This document shows positions 19,601 through 28,291 of a DNA stretch of 64,000 bases, piece by piece. Location: NCBI RefSeq assembly GCF_020217465.1, contig NZ_CP084115.1:62001-126000 (forward strand), read 5' to 3'. Every line of letters starts with the position of its first letter. The stretch's first letter is position 1. A program made the translations under genes and the position numbers. The notes below the pieces were generated by a model. That model was not told where the DNA came from and ran no database searches. It was given only the letters and a program-made list of their open reading frames with translations. Origin of the DNA: Cobetia amphilecti (GTDB lineage Bacteria; Pseudomonadota; Gammaproteobacteria; Pseudomonadales; Halomonadaceae).

Positions 19601-19629
19601 TTGACATGCCAATGAGCCACTCATAGTAT
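19601..19629 (+). promoter_or_regulatory. Sigma-70 promoter of the resolvase gene
   Basis: TTGACA, 17 bases, then TAGTAT, 40 bases before the resolvase ATG. The surrounding sequence has an outer inverted pair (GGATCA at 19589 and TGATCC at about 19648), so resolvase binding sites may overlap the promoter. Confidence 0.65.
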
Positions 19630-19669
19630 TGAGCCATAGATTGTGATCCACCAAGGAAGGTAACCAACC

Positions 19670-20296
19670 ATGGCAGCAACCATCGCTTACCTGCGCGTTA
19701 GCACTGACGACCAGACCACAGCCACACAGCGAGCCTCCATCGAGGAGAAGTACAAGATCGATACGTGGTTCACCGATGAGGCAACCTCGGGAGCGATCAA
19801 GGCAGAGCAACGTGAAGGGCTGAGCAAGCTCCTCCAGTACGTGCGCAAGGGTGACACCGTCGTGGTCTATGCGATTGATCGCCTTGGCCGTAACACCATC
19901 GATGTGCTGGAGACAGTCGAAGCGCTGGCCGCGAAGGAAGTCGCTGTGATCTCGACTCGTGAAGGCTTCGATCTCTCAACGCCCATGGGAAAGATGATGC
20001 TGACAATGCTCGCCGGTATGGCTGAGCTGGAGAGGAGCAACATCAAGGCGCGGCAGATGGCAGGGATCGAACGGGCGAGGACTGAGGGTCGAGCGCTGGG
20101 CAGAGAGAAGACCATCGATGACGCTCAGGTGGCTCAGTGGCGTAGTGAGAACAGCGCCAGCATCAAGGCCACAGCAGAGCACTTCGACATCTCAACGGCA
20201 TCAGTGAAGCGTGCCTGTAGAGCAGCTGGTGGAGGAGAAAGCAAAGCCACTATGGCAATGAAGAGCGCCATGGCTTGGCCTTCAGAGAAGCAGTAG
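19670..20296 (+). CDS. Small serine recombinase (resolvase/invertase family)
   Basis: This 208-residue recombinase has the catalytic serine in AYLRVSTDDQTTATQ (residue 12), the active-site stretch VVVYAIDRLGRNTIDVLE, and GKMMLTMLAGMAELERSNIKAR as the E-helix. A helix-turn-helix follows near the end (IKATAEHFDISTASVKRAC). The size and layout fit Tn3-type resolvases and DNA invertases. AAGGAAGG precedes the ATG. A terminator follows. It could resolve multimers of the circular element or act on the nearby repeats; neither is shown. Confidence 0.92.
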   Translation: MAATIAYLRVSTDDQTTATQRASIEEKYKIDTWFTDEATSGAIKAEQREGLSKLLQYVRKGDTVVVYAIDRLGRNTIDVLETVEALAAKEVAVISTREGFDLSTPMGKMMLTMLAGMAELERSNIKARQMAGIERARTEGRALGREKTIDDAQVAQWRSENSASIKATAEHFDISTASVKRACRAAGGGESKATMAMKSAMAWPSEKQ

Positions 20297-20342
20297 GGCA
20301 GCTGTAGAACGGCAGTAGTAGGGCTATCCGCTTAACATCCTG

Positions 20343-20377
20343 GCCATCCTTGTGACGACTCGCAGGGATGGCTTTTT
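20343..20377 (+). terminator. Terminator after resolvase gene
   Basis: GCCATCC pairs with GGATGGC around a loop of about 16 bases, then TTTTT. The gap on to 20517 shows no gene. Confidence 0.75.
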
Positions 20378-20516
20378 GCATCAGGGAACAGCAGTGGGTA
20401 GATGTATTTTTGTGATCACCCACCCCAGAGACAGCGCCTGTAGATATACATGCCCCTCAGTGGATCACACAGGCTTTGTGAGGGGCTGTACGTACGTCGA
20501 TGAGTGTATGTTCGTC

Positions 20517-22127
20517 TTAGGCTAGGTGGCTCTCATGTGGCTTCTGTGAGGCTTCTCTAGGGTCTACCCATTCTTCATCGAGGAAGGTGTAAGTGATCAG
20601 GGTTTCCTCACCGCCTTGCTGCCAGTGAAACTCCAGTAGCCCTGTAGTGAAGTCGACGACCACCTTGGAGAAGCACCCACGCATGAGCGTGTTGATCTGT
20701 GCCTTGTCCTCCCAGTTCTCCTGTACTGCTGCCACTAGCTTCTGTGCTCGTCTCTGAGCCACGTCATTGTTGAAGCTGATCCTTTGTTGCCCCATCTGAT
20801 CGATCTCTTCCTTGAGGGCTTCCTGTTGCTCCTGTAGAGCAGTGAGACGCTCACCGATGGCAGGGTGCTTGCTTGGATCAAGACCATTCTCGATAGAGGT
20901 TACGATGTTATGAATCAGTCCCTCGACACCTTCGAGCTGCCCAGTGAGGTCATCGAAGCGCTCATCAAAGTCGTCGTCACCAACAGGGCAATGAGCAGCG
21001 ATGTAGGAGATGTTTTCTTGAATGAGAGGCTCGACCATGTCCACTCTCACAGCGTTGTAGACGCAGCCAGCTCCTTGCTTGGCTCGGTGGCAGACGAGGT
21101 AGACCCATCCCTTGGCCTTGTTCTTAGTGACCCTGATCATCCTGCTATCACATAGAGGGCAGACAGCTATGCCACCAACGATGTTCTGTACTGGTGACGA
21201 TGAATGTCGTCCTCTCCTCGGGGAAGCACTGGCCTTGAGCATCTGGACAGCCTCGAAGGTCTCCCTGTCGATCACCGCTGGGTAGTAGCCCTCGATTGGC
21301 TCACAGGCTTCCCTGTGCTCCTTCCTGTCGGCACGGCTGGTGAAGGGAGTGAGTGTTCCGTAGGTGGCAGTGTTGGTGAGGATCTTGCTCACGTAGCTGG
21401 TGTGCCACAGCTTCCCTCTACCGAAGATCGGAGCGCCTTCCCTGTTGAGCCTCGCAGCGATGGACTGCTTGCCTGTGCCTTCCAGTGTCCACTTGAAGAT
21501 GTTCCTGACCACCTCGCCACGCTCAGGGATGATGTCGAAGCTCACACCGTCATCGGATGGCTTGAGCCACTGAGGAGCGCGAGAGGTGAGGCGTACAGGC
21601 TTACCCTCAGCGATCATCTTCCTCTTGCTCTCCCACACAGAGCGAAGCCGCTTGGCCTTGGTGGCTGACTCCTCGTTGGCTCGCTGGAAGGTGACTACGG
21701 CCTGTAAGAAAGTCATCGGGTCTTGCGATAAGGTCTCTCTGCTGTAGACCCTCTCATCGAACAAGGTCACGACGTTGACGCCCATCTCACAGATGCTGCT
21801 GAGGACGCTGGCGGCCTTGTGGGGTGACTGTCGGGAGATCCTGTCGAGTGACTCCACTAGCAGGTAGGAGCCTTCAGCGATGATCTCGTCCTCCACAGCA
21901 CGGAGGAAGATCCCTAGTGAGCCTGTCTGTCTGTTCTTGCCTTGGTAAGCGGAGATACCTAGATCGTGGAAGCTGTGATCGTCCAATGTGAGGCCGAGCT
22001 TCTGGGCGTAGTCCTTGGCTAGCTTGGTCTGTCTTCGGAAGCTGTCACCCTTCATCTGCTCTGGTGTGGAGAAGCGAAGGTAGCTGTAAGCCTTGATGGC
22101 TGGGGCTTTGGGCTGCTCGGGGGTCAT
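20517..22127 (-). CDS. Large serine recombinase (integrase)
   Basis: This is a 536-residue large serine integrase. The N-terminal catalytic domain (about 10-160) begins AYSYLRFSTPEQMKGDS with the nucleophile serine, and has LLVESLDRISRQ as the active-site arginine region. A 'recombinase' domain follows (GEVVRNIFKWTLEGTGKQSIAARLN), then a zinc ribbon (CPLCDSRMIRV...CHRAKQGAGC) and a coiled-coil segment (about 400-460). The start at 22127 lies 60 bases from attR, the usual position for such integrases. It most likely inserted this element into comM. Confidence 0.94.
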   Translation of the reverse strand: MTPEQPKAPAIKAYSYLRFSTPEQMKGDSFRRQTKLAKDYAQKLGLTLDDHSFHDLGISAYQGKNRQTGSLGIFLRAVEDEIIAEGSYLLVESLDRISRQSPHKAASVLSSICEMGVNVVTLFDERVYSRETLSQDPMTFLQAVVTFQRANEESATKAKRLRSVWESKRKMIAEGKPVRLTSRAPQWLKPSDDGVSFDIIPERGEVVRNIFKWTLEGTGKQSIAARLNREGAPIFGRGKLWHTSYVSKILTNTATYGTLTPFTSRADRKEHREACEPIEGYYPAVIDRETFEAVQMLKASASPRRGRHSSSPVQNIVGGIAVCPLCDSRMIRVTKNKAKGWVYLVCHRAKQGAGCVYNAVRVDMVEPLIQENISYIAAHCPVGDDDFDERFDDLTGQLEGVEGLIHNIVTSIENGLDPSKHPAIGERLTALQEQQEALKEEIDQMGQQRISFNNDVAQRRAQKLVAAVQENWEDKAQINTLMRGCFSKVVVDFTTGLLEFHWQQGGEETLITYTFLDEEWVDPREASQKPHESHLA

Positions 22128-22186
22128 GACTCAGCTCTGTTACTGCGTGTGTTGATGGCGGCAGCCTACATTGTAGGTCTTCACGT

Positions 22187-22199
22187 CCACAACCTGCTA
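22187..22199. other. attR core of the serine-recombinase element
   Basis: CCACAACCTGCTA, one base different from attL. comM resumes in frame right after it with TTCGCTGGTCCG (F A G P). Confidence 0.7.
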
Positions 22200-22400
22200 T
22201 TCGCTGGTCCGCCGGGCACCGGCAAGACGATGCTGGCCAGTCGCCTGTCCGGCATCTTGCCGCCACTGGGCGAAGGAGAAGCACTGGAAGTCGCGGCGGT
22301 GCGCTCGGTATGTGGTCTGCCGATCATGGAGCGCTGGGGGCAGCGGCCATTCCGTGCCCCGCACCACACGGCCAGTGGGGTCGCGCTGGTGGGAGGTGGC
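22200..22400 (+). pseudogene. comM: comM middle fragment (Walker A region)
   Basis: These 67 codons encode FAGPPGTGKTMLASRLSGILPP through APHHTASGVALVGGG, so they contain the Walker A loop of ComM. The fragment is stranded between the two mobile elements, with no start or stop of its own. It ends in GGT GGC, where the Tn7-like element begins. Confidence 0.95.
22396..22400. repeat. Target site duplication, left copy (GTGGC)
   Basis: GTGGC directly precedes the left end and is repeated exactly after the right end at 42911-42915. Five-base duplications are the rule for Tn7-like transposons. Confidence 0.92.
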
Positions 22401-22445
22401 TGTCATTTCCAACAATTGTTGCGACTAAACAATAATTACTGCGAC
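22401..22445. repeat. Left end: terminal inverted repeat and second TniA-type site
   Basis: The terminal repeat TGTCATTT..CAATTGTTGCGAC is at 22401-22425. A second copy of its inner half, AATAATTACTGCGAC, is at 22431-22445. Such repeated sites near the ends bind the TnsB/TniA transposase. Confidence 0.85.
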
Positions 22446-22480
22446 AATCTCTATGTTGAGTTTACATAGAGCACGCCCTT

Positions 22481-24250
22481 GTGACCGTTTCTCTCAAACA
22501 ATGCAGAACCTTTAGCTTTCAAGATGGCACCCTTAAAGACGAAACTGAGCGCTTGGTCGTTTGGTGGTACGGGCCTATCTTCAAAAATATCCGCTCACAA
22601 AGCGTCCCTAAAATTTATGTATTTTTAAGACCTATTGATCAGGAGAACAAATTAGGAGATGTGATTAAGCGAACGACGGTCTTAACGCATGTCGGGCTAT
22701 TGAGAATCGGCTCCGTCTGGGAAAAGGGCGTGAGCAACTCCCGCATCGCATTTGAGGAGAAAACATTCCCTGTTTCGTTCTCTCCGGGCGGCTGGCGGAT
22801 TGTCTCCTTAGACGACTTACACAAAGCAGGGCGCAGCCTCTATACCTCCTTTCATGAGGCAAGCTATTTACCGCTGGACAGAAAACACAAATCGTACCTG
22901 ATTGAATTTTACCTCCCAGGTGGCAAACATCTGCTCATCCCTTGCACCGAATTTTTTGCACGCGTTTACGGTCGATCATCTGAAATCAAGCGGGTGCTCG
23001 CCACTTACCCTTGGGAAGAAGTAAAAGAGCGTCTTTATCGACCGCTTAACGCGCCTGCATCCCCAGGTACGTGGCCTGTCAAATTTACGTATCGTGTTCA
23101 TAAACACGATGCTATTTTGCTCGCGCATATGCTGTACGATCCCTATGCTGAACAGGCTGCCAGAAGCATTTACTCACAGATTGAAGCCCGCTTCCCCGCA
23201 GATAGGATACTTTTTGAGGTCACGCCTTGGTTCCAGGGCAGCGGGGAAATCTCTGTTTCTGGCGTTCCGATTGATGGTGGCAACACATTTCTAGGATTGC
23301 AGATATTAGGCTGTACGCAGCCCGACGGTGCCACGATCCACCGCGAAAGAGAGAAGTCAACGACAGTACCAGCCACCGATGGCGATGATGCTCCCACTCA
23401 ATTTCCCTATCATCAGCTTCAAGACATCCCCGATGTCATTGACCTGACGGATGATGAAGAGCCCGACCATGGCTCTTCTTGGCTAGACCTTCCTGAGGAC
23501 GAATTCGTTATTTTAGGTAAGCCTCGCGCTGTCTTGGATAAACGATATACTCGAAAAAATGTGCCCGATACACGAGGCGTCCCCGTTCCGGGTGACGAAA
23601 CCATTTTCTCCACTGGGGAGCCACATGGATCAGGAAAAGGGGTCGGACAGGCCTCTATTCATGCTCCTATTACACTGGAATCACAGGGCTTTCTACGTGA
23701 TATGTGGAATGCGCTTCTCTATTTACAATCGGCCTATCCCGCAACGATTCGTGGCGTTAGCTGGTTTACCTTTGAAGACGGCTTTAGCACTTCCCCCGAC
23801 CCTCGGTTGATCAGCCTCGAACCTTTCGAAATAGACGAGGAGGTGAAAACGACAGTCGCTAATTGGGTTTACATTGATACTCAGACCAAGCTACCTCGCG
23901 GGGTGCTCGTCATTAGGGTGCATGTGTTAGATCAAACACTCTATCTCATGGAGATTCAACGACGCCCTCCAAAACCCAGAGCTGGCGGTAGCGAGGAGGC
24001 ATCCAAGCCTCCTTCCTATAAAGGTTTGGTCTTCACGCTGAGCCACCAAGGCAGCTTCGAGCAGTGGTTACGCCAAGTGCTGTCTAACGTGCGGCACGTA
24101 GAAGGTGTTGTCCAAAAACTAGTTCGTCACTGCCCAGGATTCGCCGATACGTTTAAGCACCCTAAATCCAAAAAGGAACAGATACCCTGCGAAGCCTCTG
24201 TGTTAAATGCTTTTAGCAAGGTCAGTATTGGTCGCAGTGACTTAGCGTAG
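22481..24250 (+). CDS. TnsE-like transposition protein
   Basis: This 589-residue protein begins (GTG) 80 bases from the left end of the transposon and reads inward. I see no catalytic motif. Overall layout and several local features resemble Tn7 TnsE: a similar length, an acidic linker in the middle (about 320-345), a basic stretch after it, and a C-terminal region ending ...WLRQVLSNVRHVEGVVQKL..FKHPKSKKE where TnsE has ..WPNSLFDQLYG..VNHPKGLGE. TnsE guides Tn7 to replicating DNA and conjugal plasmids through the beta clamp. Start codon is uncertain because no good ribosome site precedes it. Confidence 0.65.
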   Translation: MTVSLKQCRTFSFQDGTLKDETERLVVWWYGPIFKNIRSQSVPKIYVFLRPIDQENKLGDVIKRTTVLTHVGLLRIGSVWEKGVSNSRIAFEEKTFPVSFSPGGWRIVSLDDLHKAGRSLYTSFHEASYLPLDRKHKSYLIEFYLPGGKHLLIPCTEFFARVYGRSSEIKRVLATYPWEEVKERLYRPLNAPASPGTWPVKFTYRVHKHDAILLAHMLYDPYAEQAARSIYSQIEARFPADRILFEVTPWFQGSGEISVSGVPIDGGNTFLGLQILGCTQPDGATIHREREKSTTVPATDGDDAPTQFPYHQLQDIPDVIDLTDDEEPDHGSSWLDLPEDEFVILGKPRAVLDKRYTRKNVPDTRGVPVPGDETIFSTGEPHGSGKGVGQASIHAPITLESQGFLRDMWNALLYLQSAYPATIRGVSWFTFEDGFSTSPDPRLISLEPFEIDEEVKTTVANWVYIDTQTKLPRGVLVIRVHVLDQTLYLMEIQRRPPKPRAGGSEEASKPPSYKGLVFTLSHQGSFEQWLRQVLSNVRHVEGVVQKLVRHCPGFADTFKHPKSKKEQIPCEASVLNAFSKVSIGRSDLA

Positions 24251-24296
24251 GTACTATTTGTAACCTTATAAGTAGGCGGTATCTGTTTTGTCGGTA

Positions 24297-24331
24297 AGAG
24301 CAACCAGTACACACCGTGTGCAGGTTGCTCT
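24297..24331. terminator. Hairpin between the TnsE-like gene and the BASS gene
   Basis: AGAGCAACC pairs with GGTTGCTCT across a 17-base loop, between two convergent genes. Confidence 0.6.
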
Positions 24332-24360
24332 TCTGACGGAGAACCGATACGGCCATCCCT

Positions 24361-25281
24361 TCAGTGACGGGCGAGAATCTTCGCTGCGATGGGCGAAGTG
24401 ATCATTTGAATCACGGCAAAAAAAGCGGCTGGAATCGCGATTTCTGATGGCAAACCGGAAGCAGCGACAAACGCTGCGGCAATGCTGAATTCCTTTTTAC
24501 TGACCGTGAAAAGATAGGTAATCACCTCTTTGCGATCAGAGGTGAGTAACCGTGAGGACATACCTACCAGGTAGCCAATCAAATTGAGGCACAGGGCCGC
24601 GCCCGCAATCACAAACGCATACCAGCCATAGCCAATGATCGTGGTGGCATTCGGCCCGACCACGGCGAGTAGGATCAGCAGATACAGAATTGACCCTATC
24701 CCTGCATACGCTGAATCATGCCGTGCAAAGAAAGCCGAAAACTTTGTCCGCAAGCTGACCCCAATCACGGTAGGAACAAGCACGATTAGTGTTAATTCAA
24801 GAATAATTGAACCAAGCGGCACGTCCAACTGGAGGCCGGTGAGCCATAAAAACAGGAAGGGGACAATGAACGGACATAACGCGGTGTTGACTGCGTTGAA
24901 AACAGCGGCAAGCGCCACATTGCCTTTCGCCATCAGTACCAAAAGAGGAGAGGACACATCCGTCGGCAGAGTGCCGAGCAAGATTTGGCCAGCAGCCAGT
25001 GGGCCGCTTCCAAAAAATAGACGGCCCGTTAGCCACCCGGCAATCGACATCGGCCCATAGACCAGCCCCAATGCCAACAACTGCCGTGACGGCTTACGGA
25101 ACACGATGCGCACTGCATGCGCATCGAATGTGAGGCTGATGATCAACATCAGTAATGCCAGTAATGGCCCAATCGCGAACTCAAGCATTATTCCGGTGGC
25201 CGGAAAGAGTAAGCCTACCCCCGCGACGACGATTACAAACCAGACAAGGTGCGCCTCGACAAAATAAATGAATCTACTCAT
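24361..25281 (-). CDS. BASS-family (bile acid:sodium symporter type) transporter
   Basis: This 306-residue membrane protein has about ten hydrophobic segments. The pattern ILLGTLPTDVSSPLLVLMAKGNVALAAVFNAVNTALCPF and the later FTVSKKEFSIAAAFVAASGLPSEIAIPAAFF fit the BASS superfamily, whose members carry organic anions; the ACR3 arsenite exporters are distant relatives. ACR3's signature cysteine region is not clearly present, so arsenic export should not be assumed. It stands next to the CDF exporter in the metal cargo and is transcribed away from it. Confidence 0.75.
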   Translation of the reverse strand: MSRFIYFVEAHLVWFVIVVAGVGLLFPATGIMLEFAIGPLLALLMLIISLTFDAHAVRIVFRKPSRQLLALGLVYGPMSIAGWLTGRLFFGSGPLAAGQILLGTLPTDVSSPLLVLMAKGNVALAAVFNAVNTALCPFIVPFLFLWLTGLQLDVPLGSIILELTLIVLVPTVIGVSLRTKFSAFFARHDSAYAGIGSILYLLILLAVVGPNATTIIGYGWYAFVIAGAALCLNLIGYLVGMSSRLLTSDRKEVITYLFTVSKKEFSIAAAFVAASGLPSEIAIPAAFFAVIQMITSPIAAKILARH

Positions 25282-25421
25282 GGTGGATTGGACGTTACCG
25301 GTTGAAGTGGATTGAGCCCCGCACCTAAAACATGATCACTTCGGCCCAGCACGCCATGACTTGCTTGGGAGCAAGGGACGCTCTTCCCAATCCAGCGATG
25401 CAAATAGACAATGCTCAAGGG

Positions 25422-25452
25422 TTGAAGCTTTAGTTGCTAGAGGTTTTATAGT
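25422..25452 (+). promoter_or_regulatory. MerR-type promoter/operator of the CDF exporter gene
   Basis: TTGAAG and TATAGT are separated by 19 bases, two more than normal, which is the hallmark of promoters that MerR-family proteins activate by twisting DNA. The spacer holds the imperfect palindrome CTTTAG-TTG-CTAGAG. It closely resembles the site before cadA (29584-29614), so the regulator at 29103 probably controls both. Confidence 0.8.
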
Positions 25453-25485
25453 ACCAAGAACAGATAATTCGAGAGAAGGTAACAG

Positions 25486-26400
25486 ATGGGACATCATCAT
25501 GATCATCCTCACATTGATCCTGCCTCTGGCGACCGGCGCGTCAGCATCTCCATATGGGCCAATGGGCTCTTAACCATCGCTCAAATCGTCGGTGGCATTA
25601 TGGCGGGAAGCTTATCGCTGATCGCTGATGCGTTACATAACTTTTCAGACATGGCAGCGTTAGTCATTGCTTTTTCCGCTCGTAAAATCGCCAGACGGCC
25701 CGCCGATGCGCATATGACCTTTGGCTATGGCCGCATCGAGATAGTGGCAGCACTCATCAATTACACCACCCTCATTATTGTCGGCGTCTACCTGATTTAC
25801 GAAGGCGCTATGCGGATGATCGATCCCCCTGAGATAGAGGGATGGACGATCGTGATTATTGGTGGCGTCGCGCTCGTCGTCGATGCCCTTACCGCCATGC
25901 TCACGTGGTCAATGCAAAAAGAGAGTGTCAATATCCGCGCCCTTTTTCTGCATAACTTATCGGATGCGTTTGCCTCCATCGCTGTGATTATCGGTGGTTC
26001 GCTTATTTTACTGTACGACATGCGCTGGGTAGACCCCGCCATCACGATAGGGATTGCGCTATATATTCTTTACCTTGCCTTCTCTGAAATTGGTGGCCCT
26101 ATCCGTACGCTAATGCTGGGGTCTCCCCCGGAAATTGACGGGCAGGCAGTCGTTGATACCGTCCGAAATATCGAGGGAGTCCAGGATATTCACCATGTGC
26201 ATCTATGGCAGATGCAGGAAAACATGGCAGCCCTTGACTGCCACGTGGTTCTGACAGAAACCGGCTGGCAGCAGCTTGAATCCGTCAAAGCAGAGATCAA
26301 GGAGCAGCTTAAAATGCGCTTCAGTATTGCTCATTCTAGCCTAGAGTTTGAGCATAGTGATCACGCGCATCAAAATGCCAATCTATATGGGCACGAGTGA
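25486..26400 (+). CDS. czcD: Cation diffusion facilitator, CzcD-type metal exporter
   Basis: This 304-residue inner-membrane antiporter exports divalent metals (Zn, Cd, Co) in exchange for protons. It has six membrane segments, and the metal site residues appear as the HxxxD pairs SLIADALHNFSDM (TM2) and LFLHNLSDAFAS (TM5). The N-terminus MGHHHDHPH and C-terminus HSDHAHQN..GHE are histidine-rich, as usual in CzcD/ZitB types. GAAGG precedes the ATG, and the MerR-type promoter lies 34 bases upstream. Exact metal range cannot be read from sequence. Confidence 0.92.
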   Translation: MGHHHDHPHIDPASGDRRVSISIWANGLLTIAQIVGGIMAGSLSLIADALHNFSDMAALVIAFSARKIARRPADAHMTFGYGRIEIVAALINYTTLIIVGVYLIYEGAMRMIDPPEIEGWTIVIIGGVALVVDALTAMLTWSMQKESVNIRALFLHNLSDAFASIAVIIGGSLILLYDMRWVDPAITIGIALYILYLAFSEIGGPIRTLMLGSPPEIDGQAVVDTVRNIEGVQDIHHVHLWQMQENMAALDCHVVLTETGWQQLESVKAEIKEQLKMRFSIAHSSLEFEHSDHAHQNANLYGHE

Positions 26401-26513
26401 CAGACCGAGGCCGACTCCCGGCTCAGGTAGGTAGCGATCGACTTACTCCCATAGCGATTGGCTTATTTTTCAACCCTACTTTTCCACCCCATCGTTGAGA
26501 CAGAGAGAGAAAC

Positions 26514-27191
26514 ATGTTCAAAAAAGCGTCTTTTATATTAGCTGGTACGTTAATGCTGACCGCTGCAATCGTCGCCGTATCGAAGCCTGCCCTCTTAGAC
26601 ATGCAAGCTCAGGCAGCAAAAGAGAGCGGTGTCCAGGCCGAGGACTCCTTGGTGCGTCCACACTCCCCCATCTTGGGACGAGAAGACGCGCCGGTGACGA
26701 TTGTGGAATTCTTCGATCCGGCTTGCGAAGCCTGCCGTGCCTTCTACCCACTGACAAAAAGTATTCTGGAAACCTACCCAGAAAAAGTGCGGCTCATCGT
26801 GCGCTACACTCCTTTCCACGGCGACGTATCGGACAAGGCCATTCGGGTATTAGAAGTTGCTCGTCGTCAGGGCGTCTTTGAACCGGTACTGGAGAGGCTG
26901 CTGGCTCGCCAGGATCAATGGGCTTCACATGGCAGTTTTGATGAATCCGCCATCCTCGATATCGCGAGCCAAGGAGGCCTTGATTTAGCGGCTGCCGAAG
27001 AGCAACTGACTTCTGCTGAGGTGCAGGCGGTGATTGACCAAGACATGGCGGATGTCAGAGCCAATCAGATTCGCCAAACACCCACCTTTTTTGTCAATGG
27101 CGAGCCTTTAGACCCCTTTGGTATGCAAGAGCTGATTGATGCCGTCGAGAGTGAAGTAGCGGAGATCTCTGGGGAAGGGGATGGCCAGTGA
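26514..27191 (+). CDS. DsbA-like periplasmic thioredoxin-fold protein
   Basis: This 225-residue protein has an N-terminal signal or membrane anchor (SFILAGTLMLTAAIVAVS) and a thioredoxin fold. VTIVEFFDPACEACRAFYP holds the CEAC redox motif, and RQTPTFFVNGEPL supplies the cis-proline loop. The set resembles the DsbA/DsbG-like proteins that accompany metal-resistance cargo. It probably acts on periplasmic cysteines exposed to soft metals. It overlaps or abuts the M23 peptidase gene, so the two are co-translated. Confidence 0.85.
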   Translation: MFKKASFILAGTLMLTAAIVAVSKPALLDMQAQAAKESGVQAEDSLVRPHSPILGREDAPVTIVEFFDPACEACRAFYPLTKSILETYPEKVRLIVRYTPFHGDVSDKAIRVLEVARRQGVFEPVLERLLARQDQWASHGSFDESAILDIASQGGLDLAAAEEQLTSAEVQAVIDQDMADVRANQIRQTPTFFVNGEPLDPFGMQELIDAVESEVAEISGEGDGQ

Positions 27192-28180
27192 TGCAGCGCT
27201 GGTGGTTATTAGGCTTGGTGGGCTTTTACCCCTTGCTAGCCGAAGCCAATTGGCAAACGCATCTGCCATTGCCGCCGTCTGAACTTAGCCCTGTCAAGTT
27301 ACAGGCGGCTAGCGAGCAAGAAGGCACATTACCGCTCGATAGCGTTGATACCCTAACCTTTGGGCGTGATGTCGTCATTGATACCACCCTCTACGAGGCC
27401 TTGGCTGCAGAAGGTGTCCCAACGCGTTTCGCCACTAAACTGGAAACACTGCTCAGCGAGTTTATCGAAGCGCCGTTGGAGTTTTCTGGCAGTGAACGTA
27501 TTCAATTAGTGTGGGAGGAAGATCGACGCCAGGACGGCACCCGTGTTGGGCCACCACGCCTCAGTTATGCCGCTCTGCCTGATCAGGCAGAGCCCTTGGA
27601 GGTCATTTGGCCGGTCACCCAAAAGGGGGACGTAGCTCTTTTCAAAAGCGACACCCTGCTAGGCACGTTGCGGTTGCCCGTGCTTAGTGCCCGCTTAACG
27701 TCTCGCTTTGGGAATCGGCGACATCCTGTGTATGGAGGGATGCGTCCTCATAATGGAATTGACTTGGCTGCGCCGACAGGAACGCCGGTCATTGCCACCG
27801 CACCTGGGCGCGTATCCTTTATGGGTCGCCAAGGGGGATATGGGCAGGTGATCGAGGTGGAGCACGACACAGGGGCAATCAGTCGCTACACACACCTTAG
27901 CCGATTTTCCCCACAGTTAGTGGTTGGGAATTTAGTCAATGCGGGAGAGTCGCTCGGAGAGGTAGGTGCCTCTGGGGTCGCCACGGGGCCCAACCTGCAT
28001 TACGAAGTGAGAGTCAATAACCAGCCTGTTGACCCCCTTGGTCAAGGTCAACGCATCATGCTAGGCGAACAGCCGACTCAAAGTGAATATCAAGCGTCAC
28101 TTTACGAGGCAAGAGATCGCTTAGAACAAGCTATCGGTACGGCGTCACTTTATGACTTGATCTCGTTTAACGAGCCGTAA
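27191..28180 (+). CDS. M23 family (LytM-type) peptidase
   Basis: This 329-residue periplasmic protein has an N-terminal signal peptide (WLLGLVGFYPLLAEA) and a C-terminal zinc endopeptidase domain. The metal ligands are seen in RPHNGIDLAAPTGTPV (HxxxD) and LHYEVRVNNQ (HxH-like), with YGQVIEVEHDTGAISRYTHLSR between them. It would cut peptide cross-links in the cell wall. Its start (ATG 27191, or GTG 27188) overlaps the stop of the dsbA-like gene. Confidence 0.88.
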   Translation: MQRWWLLGLVGFYPLLAEANWQTHLPLPPSELSPVKLQAASEQEGTLPLDSVDTLTFGRDVVIDTTLYEALAAEGVPTRFATKLETLLSEFIEAPLEFSGSERIQLVWEEDRRQDGTRVGPPRLSYAALPDQAEPLEVIWPVTQKGDVALFKSDTLLGTLRLPVLSARLTSRFGNRRHPVYGGMRPHNGIDLAAPTGTPVIATAPGRVSFMGRQGGYGQVIEVEHDTGAISRYTHLSRFSPQLVVGNLVNAGESLGEVGASGVATGPNLHYEVRVNNQPVDPLGQGQRIMLGEQPTQSEYQASLYEARDRLEQAIGTASLYDLISFNEP

Positions 28181-28291
28181 CCACTCGTGCTTAACAACGT
28201 TGCATGGGGGTTAGTAACGTGAAAGTGCGCTTGTCTCGTTATGGAACCCAAGCCGTGTAATCACTCATCTATCACAACACAGGTAATCGGT

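Larger units (their letters stand above)
17431..22199. mobile_element. 4.8-kb integrative element in comM with large serine recombinase
   Basis: The element splits comM immediately before the Walker A codons. Removing it and keeping one core rejoins HNLL with FAGPPGTGKTM in frame. It carries a large serine recombinase whose start is 60 bases from attR, a small serine resolvase, a zinc-ribbon membrane protein ending at attL, and 1.4 kb without genes that includes a hairpin-repeat array. The reconstructed attP region has an outer inverted pair, GGTCT (22176-22180) and AGACC (17446-17450). No replication, conjugation or phage structural gene is present. The ends are set by protein comparison and may be off by a few bases. 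Confidence 0.85.

Noticed and set aside
24361-25281. ACR3 arsenite exporter
   Set aside because: The protein is BASS-like, but the ACR3 cysteine signature is not clear and there is no arsR or arsC nearby.
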